DNA of 64,000 bases from Paenibacillus sp. JDR-2 (GTDB taxonomy: Bacteria; Bacillota; Bacilli; Paenibacillales; Paenibacillaceae). Below the pieces are notes generated by a model, which was given only the letters and a program-made list of their open reading frames with translations, ran no database searches and was not told the origin of the DNA. This document shows positions 16,420 through 25,413 of this stretch, in pieces (the first letter of the stretch is position 1; every line of letters starts with the position of its first letter). The stretch covers positions 3,564,001-3,628,000 of the forward strand of contig NC_012914.1 in assembly GCF_000023585.1 (NCBI RefSeq). Direction: 5' to 3'. The position numbers and the translations under genes were made by a program.

Positions 16420-17946
16420 ATGAGGAGATTAAGAATCAGATCATCCGGTAAAACCTTCAATATTCTTAAATCCAAGAGCAGCATCCTCCAGGAAGATAAC
16501 GATAAACCATTTGTTGCCGACATTGAGCAGAACGAGAGTTACATCAAAGAAACGTTTCAGAATTGTTATGACCTGGAATACAGAAGGATCAGAGCTCATC
16601 AGAACCTGCAATGGATTGTTGTATACATAGACAGCTTGATTGATAAATCCATGCTTGAAGAGCATGTATTAAAACCGTTGTTCAATCGCTCCACAGAGGA
16701 TATTCCCGCAGATGTAGAAGAGTTAACCGGTCAATGGATTTCCGTTGGAATAACGATCAACTCCCATCAAATATCCGAAGTCGTCCGTAACCTCCTGCAA
16801 GGCTATGCGGCTATTCTAACGGCAGGCAGCAGCAGCGTCATCACGGTTGCGATTCCCGGAGTTGCAAAAAGAAGTTTGGAAGAGCCTTCCTCCGAGCCCG
16901 TTATCCGCGGATCGAAGGAGGGCTTTATCGAGCAGCTGTCAACCAACCTGGGGCTGGTCCGCGCGAGACTCAAAACCTCGAAATTAAAAACAGAAAGCAT
17001 TACTCTAGGAGAGTTTTCAAATACGCAAATCGTCATGACTTACCTTGAGGGGATTGCCGACGAAACGGTGCTTGAGCAGGTAAGGAGCAGGTTGCGCTCC
17101 ATACAAATAGATGGTGTTCTTGACTCGGGCTATATTGAGGAATTTATCGAGGATCAGCCCTATTCGCCATTTCCGCAGGTTAATAGCACGGAACGGCCGG
17201 ACGTGGTTGCCGCTGAATTGCTGGAAGGCAAAGTAGCCGTTCTCGTAGACACGAGCCCATATGCCCTGATCGTTCCGATGACGTTCTGGACGGGGCTTCA
17301 AGCCAATGAGGATTATTATATCCGTTGGCCGATCGCTACGTTTATCCGGTGGATCAGGTTTCTTTTTATCCATTTTGCGATCTTTGCTCCTGCTCTGTAT
17401 GTAGCGATTACGACCTTCCATCAGGAGATGATTCCCACGAATCTGGTGCTGAGCATTGCCGCTTCGAGGGAAGCTGTTCCTTTCCCCGCGATGATCGAAG
17501 CTTTAATGATGGAGGTTGTATTCGAGGCTTTGCTTGAAGCCGGCGTCCGGATGCCGAAACAAATCGGCCCAACAATCGGCATCGTAGGCGGTCTTGTTAT
17601 TGGACAAGCAGCGGTGCAGGCCGGATTAATCTCTGCGCCGGTTGTCATTATCGTATCGCTTACGGGGATATCGACGTTTACAACCCCGCGATACAGCTTA
17701 CGGAACGGGATCCGGCTGCTTCGATTTCCGATGCTGTTCATGGCGGGCACGCTAGGTTTATACGGCATTGTCTTGGGCTTTCTGGGTATTATGCTGCATG
17801 TGACCTCTCTCCGGTCCTTCGGCAAGCTTTATTTTTCCCCGGTCACGCCTATTGGGCTGGCCGCTTTCAAGGATGTTTTTATCCGGATTCCGATTCGGCT
17901 CAAATTTCGCTCGAAGTCCACTTCAAATCAAGAGGGTGGAGAATAG
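16420..17946 (+). CDS. GerA-family spore germination receptor subunit A
   Basis: A 508-residue inner-spore-membrane protein; CGGGAGGAG precedes ATG. The hydrophilic N-terminal domain covers about residues 1-300 and holds RSLEEPSSEPVIRGSKEGF and ERPDVVAAELLEGKVAVLVD. At least four membrane segments follow, including the conserved AVPFPAMIEALMMEVVFEAL and IGPTIGIVGGLVIGQAAV blocks. The tail is basic. It heads a locus with gerC (frameshifted) and a small membrane protein, while the gerB partner is convergent. Germination is known to need A, B and C subunits together, so the state of gerC matters here. Confidence 0.93.
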   Translation: MRRLRIRSSGKTFNILKSKSSILQEDNDKPFVADIEQNESYIKETFQNCYDLEYRRIRAHQNLQWIVVYIDSLIDKSMLEEHVLKPLFNRSTEDIPADVEELTGQWISVGITINSHQISEVVRNLLQGYAAILTAGSSSVITVAIPGVAKRSLEEPSSEPVIRGSKEGFIEQLSTNLGLVRARLKTSKLKTESITLGEFSNTQIVMTYLEGIADETVLEQVRSRLRSIQIDGVLDSGYIEEFIEDQPYSPFPQVNSTERPDVVAAELLEGKVAVLVDTSPYALIVPMTFWTGLQANEDYYIRWPIATFIRWIRFLFIHFAIFAPALYVAITTFHQEMIPTNLVLSIAASREAVPFPAMIEALMMEVVFEALLEAGVRMPKQIGPTIGIVGGLVIGQAAVQAGLISAPVVIIVSLTGISTFTTPRYSLRNGIRLLRFPMLFMAGTLGLYGIVLGFLGIMLHVTSLRSFGKLYFSPVTPIGLAAFKDVFIRIPIRLKFRSKSTSNQEGGE

Positions 17947-19100
17947 ATGAGAACGCTGAAAGGTATTTTGCTTTTCATAGTTGTCTTTACCCTGAGCGGC
18001 TGCTGGGACCGGATGGAGATCAATGATATTGCCTTTGTAACGGGCACGGCCTTGGACGTGATGGAAGACGGCAGCTTGTTCTGCACCTTGCAGGTCGCAA
18101 TACCCGGCTCGAAAGAAGGCGCCGGAGGAGGAGGGAAAGGAGAATCGGGCTCCTTTTATGTCATATCGGCTACGGGGAAAAGCGGTAACGAAATTCATAG
18201 GGCACTACAGAAAAAAAGCTCGCGCCAACTATTTTACTCCCATCGCAGCGTTGTGTTAATAAGCGAGCGATTGGCCAGACAAGGCATTCAGGATGCCTGC
18301 TTGATGTCTTTACCCATGATCCGAGAAATCGTTTGAAGACCTATGTGATGATCGTCAAAGGCGGAGAGGCGAGGCAGATTCTTGAATTGAACTATCCTTT
18401 AAAGCAGGTGCCGCTGGAGCTCGTAAACGAAATGCAAAGATCGGGGGATGATGTTGCCGTTACCCTGCGCGATTTCTTTATTGCGAATCAAAGCGAAGGG
18501 ATCCAGCCCATCATTGGAGTATTGGAACTTGGAGATCACCTCGCCGATAAAAAGGAGCAGATCTTTAAGGCCGAAGGTACCGGCATCCTGAAGGATCTTA
18601 AGCTGGCTGGCATATTGGACGAGGAAGAAACCCTTTCTTTAATGTGGTTAATGAATGAATTCAAATTCGGCCGGATTACGGCCCAATTACCTCAGGACTA
18701 CGGGGAGATTGGGGTTGTGCTGAACCATCCGACAAGCAAAATCATTACGCATACGGATCAAGACGCTGTCCGCTTCAACGTCACGCTGGAAGGGACGGGG
18801 ACATTGGAAGAGAATAATTCCGCTCTGGATATAAGCGATCCAAACGAAATGGCAATTATAAAGCAAGCGATGGAAGACTCAGTCAAAAAGGAGGTTGAGC
18901 AGCTGTTATTTAAACTACAGAAGAAATATAAAGCGGATAGCGTGGGATTTGGCCAAGAATTATATAAGAACAATCCGGGTAAGTGGAAGGCAATTAAAAA
19001 GGAGTGGGATACACAGTTCCAGAACGCCAGCATAACCGTAGACGTCAATTTGACGGTTAATGGCGCCGGAATGGTTCATTCTACGCTTCAGCGTGAATAG
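17947..19100 (+). pseudogene. GerC-type germination lipoprotein split by a frameshift
   Basis: ATG directly follows the gerA stop codon. The first frame (17947-18336) encodes a lipoprotein signal ending LSGC (Cys19), the family motif CWDRMEINDIAFV and a glycine-rich loop, then runs into TGA. The second frame continues the family sequence: reading back from 18333 gives LDVFTHDPRNRLKTYVMIVK, which joins smoothly to the first frame if one base is restored near 18295-18302. The second frame then reaches the normal C-terminus at 19100. The joined product would be about 384 residues, the usual GerC length. No slippery heptamer is visible, so this is a one-base deletion or a sequencing error. Confidence 0.88.
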
Positions 19101-19112
19101 GAGAATTATTCG

Positions 19113-19337
19113 ATGATCTTGCAATTGATTATTTTTGTTCTAGTTGCGGTTGGCTGGACTCTGTATCAAATTCAACAAATAAAACAGCCGGGATCGGCTG
19201 TTTTATTTGTAAGTTTAATGGTTATCTGCGTGATTGCGGGATGCCTATGGATTGCAAATATACCGCTTCCTAGCTCAACAACCCCTATTAGATTCCTGTT
19301 CGAACCATTCGGAAGAATGATTATCCGGCAGCATTAA
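19113..19337 (+). CDS. Small two-segment membrane protein of the germination locus
   Basis: A 74-residue protein with ATG and TAGGAG upstream, 12 bases after gerC. Two hydrophobic segments (about residues 2-16 and 28-48) flank a short polar loop QIQQIKQPGS. I do not recognise the family. Small membrane proteins are often encoded in germination operons, and known D subunits such as B. megaterium GerUD-like proteins are of this size with two membrane segments; equivalence is only a guess. Its stop overlaps by four bases, tail to tail, the end of the convergent gerB gene. Confidence 0.65.
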   Translation: MILQLIIFVLVAVGWTLYQIQQIKQPGSAVLFVSLMVICVIAGCLWIANIPLPSSTTPIRFLFEPFGRMIIRQH

Positions 19338-20434
19338 TGCGCAGCTTTCCTAAAGCCTTTTCTGACCGTATCTATGGCAAGAAGGATAAGAGGCAAAACG
19401 AAATGCGTAAATAAGGCGTAACTGGGATACGTAAAGTTTAGATAGCTGCTGAGCTCTGTAGAGTAATTTTTAAACACGGTGACCGAACCAAGCACAGATA
19501 ATATCGTTATGGGAATGACGATATCCCTGTAGTTTTTAGTGTTAAAAGTTTGGCTGATGCTAAGACATATCACAAATATGGTAATAGCGATTTTGATAAA
19601 ACAGCTCATCACCCAGATGGCTACAGCCAAGGCTTCCAATCTCTCAAAGCTGCCTTTTATTCCGATATACTGGATGACGCTTAATACCGGAAATGCCAGC
19701 TTTTCCGTTAACGGGCCAAAGACCATAATGAGAGGCAGAAGTGTAATACATAGCAGCCCCGTGATAATGCTCAACGAAATAAGAGAAGCCTTGGCTGCTT
19801 TCTTCGGTTGATTCAAAAAGGGCAGAAGCCAACCTAATGTGAAAAATTGAGTGATGTAAGCAATGGGTAAGAAGCTCGCTTGAAAAACGGGGACAATTCC
19901 ATTGCCGAGCACCGGACGCAGTCTCTCGGGATTGGATTCCGCCAGCATCAGGATAAGAAGGGGAATCAGCAATACGAGATTAAGCAAGGCAAGATATTCA
20001 TTGCATCTTGCGATAGCTTCAATCCCCATATAGACCGCCATGCAGCAAAAGATCGCCAGTGTTAAACTGATTACGACAGAAGGAGTTCTCATAAGAAAAA
20101 CCGTATTAATAAATTGGATATGCTGATTTAGGATGATGAAATCGAAATTAATCCAGACATAAATGAGATAACAGCTTAAAAGCTTCGCCGGCCATTTGCC
20201 AATGATTTGAGCGCTGTATTGGATAATGGTCATCCCCGGATAACGCTTCGACAAGGTGAGCATAACCCCTATATTTAACGCTCCAATCAAAATCGTGGGG
20301 AGAATCGTTATCCAAGCATCCTGTTTGGCCAGACTTGACATAAGGCCTGGAATAACAAGAATAACGGTAGGGGCTATAAAAGAAAACATTAATAGGCATA
20401 GTTGCGTTCCCGAGATTTTTTCTGCGGACTCCAT
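19334..20434 (-). CDS. GerB-family spore germination permease (convergent to its A/C partners)
   Basis: A 366-residue membrane protein with about ten segments, of the amino acid permease-like GerAB/endospore germination family. The N-terminal EKISGTQLCLLMFSFIAPT and the YPGMTIIQYSAQIIGKWPAKLL block are diagnostic. ATG at 20434 has AAGGAGTG upstream on the minus strand. GerB subunits bind the germinant within the A-B-C receptor. Here the gene faces the A and C genes and ends against the small membrane-protein gene, which is unlike the usual single operon order. It therefore needs its own promoter, read from 20435-20520. Confidence 0.92.
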   Translation of the reverse strand: MESAEKISGTQLCLLMFSFIAPTVILVIPGLMSSLAKQDAWITILPTILIGALNIGVMLTLSKRYPGMTIIQYSAQIIGKWPAKLLSCYLIYVWINFDFIILNQHIQFINTVFLMRTPSVVISLTLAIFCCMAVYMGIEAIARCNEYLALLNLVLLIPLLILMLAESNPERLRPVLGNGIVPVFQASFLPIAYITQFFTLGWLLPFLNQPKKAAKASLISLSIITGLLCITLLPLIMVFGPLTEKLAFPVLSVIQYIGIKGSFERLEALAVAIWVMSCFIKIAITIFVICLSISQTFNTKNYRDIVIPITILSVLGSVTVFKNYSTELSSYLNFTYPSYALFTHFVLPLILLAIDTVRKGFRKAAH

Positions 20435-20521
20435 TCGTTCACTCCTTCCTTACCCATTGGCTACAACCAAGTATTCCCATGAAAGCTTTGATAATACCGA
20501 AGATAGAAAGGAGCGATCCGT

Positions 20522-21733
20522 TTGATACATACCACCAAACGTGCTCTTAGGCGATTTTTACTGGAAAAGCAGCTTCTCCTCACGCCGCGAAGCAATAAGG
20601 ATGTTGATCACGATCGGGTGCTGGACGTCATTCGCCGCTTGGAATGCTTGCAGATCGATCCGGTAGCTGCCGTCCGGGCGAATCAGCATTTGGTCATGTC
20701 CGCCCGATTGGCGGGCTATGAGCCTAGTCTTCTTAATGACCTATTAAGCGATTATAAGGTATTCGAATATTTTGCTAATGCAGCCTGCATCATTCCGATG
20801 GAGGATTACCCCTTATTCGAACCTACTCGGACAAGAATCCGCGAGCATACAGCTTCAGCCATTGAAGCCTTGCAGCCTGTTCCGGAGCAGGTAATGGACA
20901 AGCTTCGCCATGAAGGAGCTATGCCGGCCAGGGCTTTTGAATCGGATACCCGGGTACACGGTTATTGGGAGAATTCGAATGCGGCTGCCAAAACAAAAGC
21001 AACGTCGCATGCCATCAACCTATTAACCGATTCGGCGCATATCCGGATTGTCGGCAGGGAAGGCAATCAGAGATTATTTGATCTGACGAGCCGCAGCGTG
21101 CCGGCCGAGCTTCTTAAAGCTGCCGGAGAAATGGGGAGAGAAGAAGCGGAGCGGTCCATGCTATTCAAATATTTTCGCGCTTATCGAGTCTTTGAACCTT
21201 CCGATTCCCGCTTTGGCTGGTTAAGGTACAGTGCTGCTCAGCGTCGTGACGCGATCAAGCAATTTATCCAATCCGGCATCCTTGCAGAAGTTTCGGTGGA
21301 GGGTCTTAAGCATCCTTATTACGTGCTATCTTCCGATGCGGAACAGGTGCTGGCACACCATGATACGGCTGGCGAAGAACAAGATCAGGCTCTAGAACCG
21401 GAAGCATCGGAGATTACGTTCTTACCGCCGCTTGATAATTTGCTGTGGAGCCGAAAGCGGCTGGAGGACTTATTTCATTTCGAATACCGCTGGGAGATTT
21501 ATACGCCCGCCGTTAAACGGAAGTATGGCTATTATGCGATGCCTATCCTTGCGGGGGACCGATTGATCGGCAGAATGGACCCTAGGCTCGACCGTAAAGA
21601 AAATGTGCTCAAGGTAGAGCTGCTGCATTTTGAGCCAGACGTTAAAGTATCTCCCGGGCTGCGCAAAAATGTGAAGAAGGCGTTAAAGGAGTTTGCAAAG
21701 GCTAACGGTGTAGTTAAGGTCGTATATCGTTAA
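20522..21733 (+). CDS. AlkZ/YcaQ-like winged-helix DNA glycosylase family protein
   Basis: A 403-residue protein with a TTG start 8 bases after AAAGGAG. The HTH_42/YcaQ family includes AlkZ and E. coli YcaQ, which excise bulky alkylated bases or unhook interstrand crosslinks. The catalytic QxD/QxQ motif is present near residue 42 (ECLQIDPVAAVRANQH), as in YcaQ-like members. The C-terminal half has FLPPLDNLLWSRKRLEDLF and the terminal AGDRLIGRMDPRLDRKENVL domain typical of the family. It stands alone between the divergent gerB and the two-component system. A role in DNA repair is inferred from the family. Confidence 0.87.
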   Translation: MIHTTKRALRRFLLEKQLLLTPRSNKDVDHDRVLDVIRRLECLQIDPVAAVRANQHLVMSARLAGYEPSLLNDLLSDYKVFEYFANAACIIPMEDYPLFEPTRTRIREHTASAIEALQPVPEQVMDKLRHEGAMPARAFESDTRVHGYWENSNAAAKTKATSHAINLLTDSAHIRIVGREGNQRLFDLTSRSVPAELLKAAGEMGREEAERSMLFKYFRAYRVFEPSDSRFGWLRYSAAQRRDAIKQFIQSGILAEVSVEGLKHPYYVLSSDAEQVLAHHDTAGEEQDQALEPEASEITFLPPLDNLLWSRKRLEDLFHFEYRWEIYTPAVKRKYGYYAMPILAGDRLIGRMDPRLDRKENVLKVELLHFEPDVKVSPGLRKNVKKALKEFAKANGVVKVVYR

Positions 21734-21763
21734 TGGCATTAATATAATGAGAGGCTATATATT

Positions 21764-21777
21764 CGGACACATTTTGT
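21764..21777. promoter_or_regulatory. Shared upstream motif before the two-component operon
   Basis: CGGACACATTTTGT here matches 13 of 14 bases of 25306-25319, ahead of the binding-protein region of the next operon. It may be a binding site of the response regulator encoded next to it; this is inference from the repeat alone. Confidence 0.35.
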
Positions 21778-21876
21778 TGACATCTTCAAGACAACTTGGA
21801 CGCAACTTCTAGACAATGCCGTAACAATTGGAAGTTACTCTTAAAGGTACAAACGTATATAGATTGGAGCCTCATA

Positions 21877-22572
21877 ATGGACAAAACTAGAATACTCATC
21901 ATCGAGGACGAGGAGGCAATTGCTGATCTGCTTGCTTATGGGCTAGGGCGTGAAGGCTTTGAGACTCGTATTGCCGGCACGGGCTCGGACGGGCTTCGGG
22001 AGCTTGAATTGTTCAAGCCTGACCTGTTGGTTCTAGATTGGATGCTGCCGGATAGAAGCGGTCTTGATATCTGCAAGCAGGTAACCGCTCAATATAACAT
22101 TCCGATTCTTATGCTTACGGCCAGATCGGACATTACGGACAAAATCCTCGGACTCGAAGTAGGGGCAGACGATTATATTACGAAGCCTTTTGATCTTCGG
22201 GAAGTGGTTGTCAGGATTCGAACCATACTCCGCCGGCTCGCGCAGGCGCAAGCTCCAGTTAAGGAGGCAGCGCCATCGGTGATCGGGTTCCGGGACATCG
22301 TCGTTTCGAGAGCTGAGCGGCTTGTGACGAAGAAAGGCGAGGCCGTTGATTTAACGCCAAAAGAGTTTGATCTGCTGCTGGCGCTGCTTGGCGTGCGGGG
22401 CAGAATCTTCACGCGCGCCGAGCTGCTCGAGTCCGTGTGGGGGTATGATTTTCCCGGGGATATGCGGACTGTCGATACGCATATTCAACGGCTGCGCAAG
22501 AAGCTTGACGCGGCTGATCTGATTACAACGGTGTTTGGTATAGGCTACAAATTCGAGAAAAGGACGGAATGA
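21877..22572 (+). CDS. OmpR/PhoB-family response regulator
   Basis: A 231-residue regulator. ATG 21877 with TTGGAG upstream gives the standard start MDKTRILIIEDEEAI; the frame open from 21796 is only an extension. The receiver domain has the acidic pair at 10-12, phospho-acceptor Asp54 (VLDWMLP), Thr81 and Lys103 (ITKPFD). The winged-helix output domain covers about residues 130-228 (VDLTPKEFDLLLALL, RTVDTHIQRLRKKL). The cognate histidine kinase starts 4 bases after its stop. The operon with a propeller lipoprotein and the nearby ABC genes suggest control of that transport unit. Confidence 0.94.
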   Translation: MDKTRILIIEDEEAIADLLAYGLGREGFETRIAGTGSDGLRELELFKPDLLVLDWMLPDRSGLDICKQVTAQYNIPILMLTARSDITDKILGLEVGADDYITKPFDLREVVVRIRTILRRLAQAQAPVKEAAPSVIGFRDIVVSRAERLVTKKGEAVDLTPKEFDLLLALLGVRGRIFTRAELLESVWGYDFPGDMRTVDTHIQRLRKKLDAADLITTVFGIGYKFEKRTE

Positions 22573-22576
22573 CCGT

Positions 22577-24049
22577 ATGCTTATTATTCATACATTGCGG
22601 GCCAAGTTCGTCATCGGATTTTTCCTGATTTTTAGCCTTTCGTTCCTTTTGCTGAATGTCACTCTAAAAGAATATATCCGTAACAGCAACAAGAGTATTG
22701 TAACGTCGGATCTCATCGATCTTAAAAACAACGGCAATATTTATGTTACGCAAGCGTTTCTCATTAATCATTTTGCTAACAACGACTTATATTTCGGTCA
22801 AATGGCCGAGGAGATGGCTGGCGACCTTCACCGCGCCACTTCAAGCGATGTCAGTGCCTATACGGTAGACGGTATACTGCTGTATTCTACTGACTCAGCT
22901 AAATTTGCGGGTGGTTCCACCGATGATCTGAAGCTGGCGCTTCAAGGGAAGACGGCATATACCATTTCTTATAAAGGAAACGCCGGCTCCGTGCTCTATT
23001 CTTATCCAGTCGTTATTGATGGGGTAAAAGTAGGGATCCTTCGGTTTGCCAAAGACTTCTCTTCGCTTTATGAGCAGACCGGACGAATTCTTAACATCAT
23101 CTTCTATCTCGCTCTTGCCATCTTTCTGGCGGCGTTTGTATTCTCCTACTTGTTGTCCCGGCATATCACGATTCCGCTCATCAAGCTGACTCATGCTTCT
23201 ACGGAGGTTATAAGAGGTAATCGGAATGTCCGTCTCGCATTCAGGCGCAAGGACGAAATCGGGCGGCTGGCGGACAACTTCAACGACATGATTGAACGAA
23301 TCGACAGCCAGATTGCGACCATTGGCCGGGACCGTGACAGACTGCAGTCGCTTATCGAGCAGGAGAAGCGCTTCTTCGATAACGTCACGCACGAGCTGAA
23401 GACGCCGCTCACGTCCATTCTCGGATACGCGGAGATCATCCGTGAGAACGGAGAGTCCGACCATACATTTTTTCAAAAAGGAATGACTCATATCGTAGAC
23501 GAAAGCCGGCGGCTTCATGGCATGGTGCTGAACCTGCTTGAAGTGTCCCGGAGAAACGCCGTCAGGGCAGAAGCGGAGCCGGTCGATACAGGAGTGTTGC
23601 TTCGCGATCTATGCGATGCCATGACGATTCGCGCCAAACGTTATAAGAAGAGTATCTTCTTGGAAGCGGAGAGCGAGCTTGTTGTTCTAGGAGAAGCGGA
23701 CAGACTGCGGCAATTGTTTATCAATTTGCTTGATAATGCGATTAAATACAGCGCGCCGCTGGCGAAGATTCTGGTTACCGGAGAGAAAGACCCGAAGGGA
23801 GAGACACTCCGCTTCACGATCAGTAATCCAGGAGAGTCGTTGTCGGTTGATCAGGTAGCCAGCGTATTCGAGCCCTTTTATTCCGGCGACAGGACATTTA
23901 AGGAAGAAGGAAGCGTGGGCTTAGGCCTAAGCATCGTAAAATCCATTGTTGATGACCATAGCGGAACCATTCGGATGGAGAGCTGCGAAGGACGGACAAC
24001 CGTATATGTTGAGCTTCCCGCCGCTGGCAGTAAGGGAGGCGGGGATTAA
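22577..24049 (+). CDS. Membrane sensor histidine kinase (HAMP-HisKA-HATPase)
   Basis: A 490-residue kinase. A first membrane segment (about residues 11-28) and a second (about 172-192) bracket an extracytoplasmic sensor domain of roughly 140 residues. HAMP follows (SRHITIPLIKL, RRKDEIGRLADNFNDM). The dimerisation domain carries the phospho-accepting His272 (FFDNVTHELKTPLTS). The ATP-binding N box is LFINLLDNAIKYS and the G box VGLGLSIVKSIVD. It follows the response-regulator gene by 4 bases and its stop codon shares one base with the ATG of the lipoprotein gene, implying tight coupling. The signal is unknown. Confidence 0.94.
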   Translation: MLIIHTLRAKFVIGFFLIFSLSFLLLNVTLKEYIRNSNKSIVTSDLIDLKNNGNIYVTQAFLINHFANNDLYFGQMAEEMAGDLHRATSSDVSAYTVDGILLYSTDSAKFAGGSTDDLKLALQGKTAYTISYKGNAGSVLYSYPVVIDGVKVGILRFAKDFSSLYEQTGRILNIIFYLALAIFLAAFVFSYLLSRHITIPLIKLTHASTEVIRGNRNVRLAFRRKDEIGRLADNFNDMIERIDSQIATIGRDRDRLQSLIEQEKRFFDNVTHELKTPLTSILGYAEIIRENGESDHTFFQKGMTHIVDESRRLHGMVLNLLEVSRRNAVRAEAEPVDTGVLLRDLCDAMTIRAKRYKKSIFLEAESELVVLGEADRLRQLFINLLDNAIKYSAPLAKILVTGEKDPKGETLRFTISNPGESLSVDQVASVFEPFYSGDRTFKEEGSVGLGLSIVKSIVDDHSGTIRMESCEGRTTVYVELPAAGSKGGGD

Positions 24050-25230
24050 TGCATAGCAAGAATAAACGGATCACACATCTTCTTCTTTTCTTGGTTTTGA
24101 TGGCGCTGATCATTATAGCTTCCGGCTGCATGGGAAATCCCCGTTCAGAGACGATCGTTATTCCGGAGTCGGAAGGCGGGCAGCCGGCGGTTGGAGCAAG
24201 TGTCGGCAAGGTGTTCCAGGTGAAGACGATTTTCCCCCTGGAGGAATGGTCTGACAAGTTTGAGGTTCTTGGTTGGACCAACGAAGAGAATCTCGTCGGT
24301 TATTATAGGGGGAGTCTTCCTTCCGGTTCTACGTATGACGGCCTGCAATTGATCGCAGCGCCATATGATCGGCTTAAACAGCTTACAGCAAGCTTGAATG
24401 CCGGAAAGGATCTGTTTAGCCTATCGCCGGACGGCAAGCTGCTAGCTGGGCTCTCAGAGTCCGGGGATGGCTATTCGTTGATTCTGTTATCCGTAGACGG
24501 AAGGACAAGCAAGTCTATTTCCGAGCCTATGGAAAAGCAGCGGCGGCTGCTTTCCCAAACTCTGCAATGGTCAGGCAATAGCCGATATCTCTCGTACCTT
24601 GTACTGGGAGACGACAGTGATCCGTTGAGCCTTGTTGAATATGACATCCAGCAGGGTACCTCTAAGCAGCTGCCTTTGCAGGGCATCTCCGATATAAAGA
24701 ATATCGTGTCTGCCGAGTTGTCCGAAGACGGCAATCGTTTATTAATCGATAATGGCAGGCTGGTCACGATGGCCAGCCTGAACGAAGACGGCCGATTCGT
24801 CGTGCAATACGACCATCCTTCCGGTGCGAACGGCAGTACTTGGGTGGATGCCAACCGTTTTATATTCCTGGGTGCCGACGGCACCTTATTCCAGTACGAC
24901 AATCGAAACGGAGAGTTATCTGTATTGCTGGAGAAGATCGTCAGCTACAGTCTGTCGCCGGACCGAGAGACGATCGCTTATACGCAAAGCGAAGGCGATA
25001 TCATCTATGTAGGCAAGCTGCAAGGCAACAACCTTTTGTCCCAAACGGCTGTCTATCAAGGTTTTGTACCTTCCCTCATGAATTGGAGCTTAAGCCGTGG
25101 CAAGCTTCTGGTTGTTGGCAGCAAGCCATTCGCCCGAGCGGCGGCGGAAGCGAGTGCGCCGGCTCCCGAATCCGAGCGGGAGGGCCTGCAAGACTTGCAT
25201 GCTTTTATTATCGAATTCGAGGACAAGTAA
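24049..25230 (+). CDS. Lipoprotein with a WD40/TolB-like propeller
   Basis: A 393-residue lipoprotein. The signal peptide ends in IIASGC with the lipidated Cys27. The mature part has repeated beta-propeller blades: DLFSLSPDGKLLAGLSESG, WSGNSRYLSYLVLGDD, VSAELSEDGNRLLIDNG, YSLSPDRETIAYTQSEGD. Its ATG shares one base with the kinase stop codon, so it is translated with the two-component system and may be an extracytoplasmic accessory of the sensor or bind the same ligand. That role is inferred from operon position. No enzymatic motif is visible. A terminator follows. Confidence 0.8.
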   Translation: MHSKNKRITHLLLFLVLMALIIIASGCMGNPRSETIVIPESEGGQPAVGASVGKVFQVKTIFPLEEWSDKFEVLGWTNEENLVGYYRGSLPSGSTYDGLQLIAAPYDRLKQLTASLNAGKDLFSLSPDGKLLAGLSESGDGYSLILLSVDGRTSKSISEPMEKQRRLLSQTLQWSGNSRYLSYLVLGDDSDPLSLVEYDIQQGTSKQLPLQGISDIKNIVSAELSEDGNRLLIDNGRLVTMASLNEDGRFVVQYDHPSGANGSTWVDANRFIFLGADGTLFQYDNRNGELSVLLEKIVSYSLSPDRETIAYTQSEGDIIYVGKLQGNNLLSQTAVYQGFVPSLMNWSLSRGKLLVVGSKPFARAAAEASAPAPESEREGLQDLHAFIIEFEDK

Positions 25231-25253
25231 AACGGCATATAGTTGCACGCTTA

Positions 25254-25300
25254 TGCGGCAGGTTGGACGAGAACTCGTCTAGCCTGCCGTATTTTTTTTG
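25254..25300 (+). terminator. Terminator after the two-component operon
   Basis: A stem of up to 16 bases (CGGCAGGTTGGACGAG with CTCGTCTAGCCTGCCG, two G-U pairs), followed by ATTTTTTTT. Confidence 0.85.
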
Positions 25301-25305
25301 AAAGT

Positions 25306-25319
25306 CGGAGACATTTTGT
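25306..25319. promoter_or_regulatory. Shared upstream motif before the binding-protein region
   Basis: CGGAGACATTTTGT differs at one base from 21764-21777. It lies just past the terminator and just upstream of the decayed binding-protein gene. The overlapping ATTTTGTACGCAAAATGATG (25313-25332) also resembles 54205-54224 upstream of the other sugar permease operon. Confidence 0.35.
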
Positions 25320-25413
25320 ACGCAAAATGATGAAGGCTTGGAGACATCTGTTTAATATACTTGGATCAAATGTCCGGCAGGACGGACTACGAAGTAAAAA
25401 AGGAGAATTTCGC

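Noticed and set aside
18290..18340. Programmed minus-one frameshifting in gerC
   Set aside because: No slippery heptamer or strong downstream structure is visible, and GerC genes are not known to use frameshifting.
18333..19100. A separate gene starting at TTG 18333
   Set aside because: The frame continues upstream with the GerC family sequence (LDVFTHDPRNR), so it is the second half of a frameshifted gerC, not a gene of its own.
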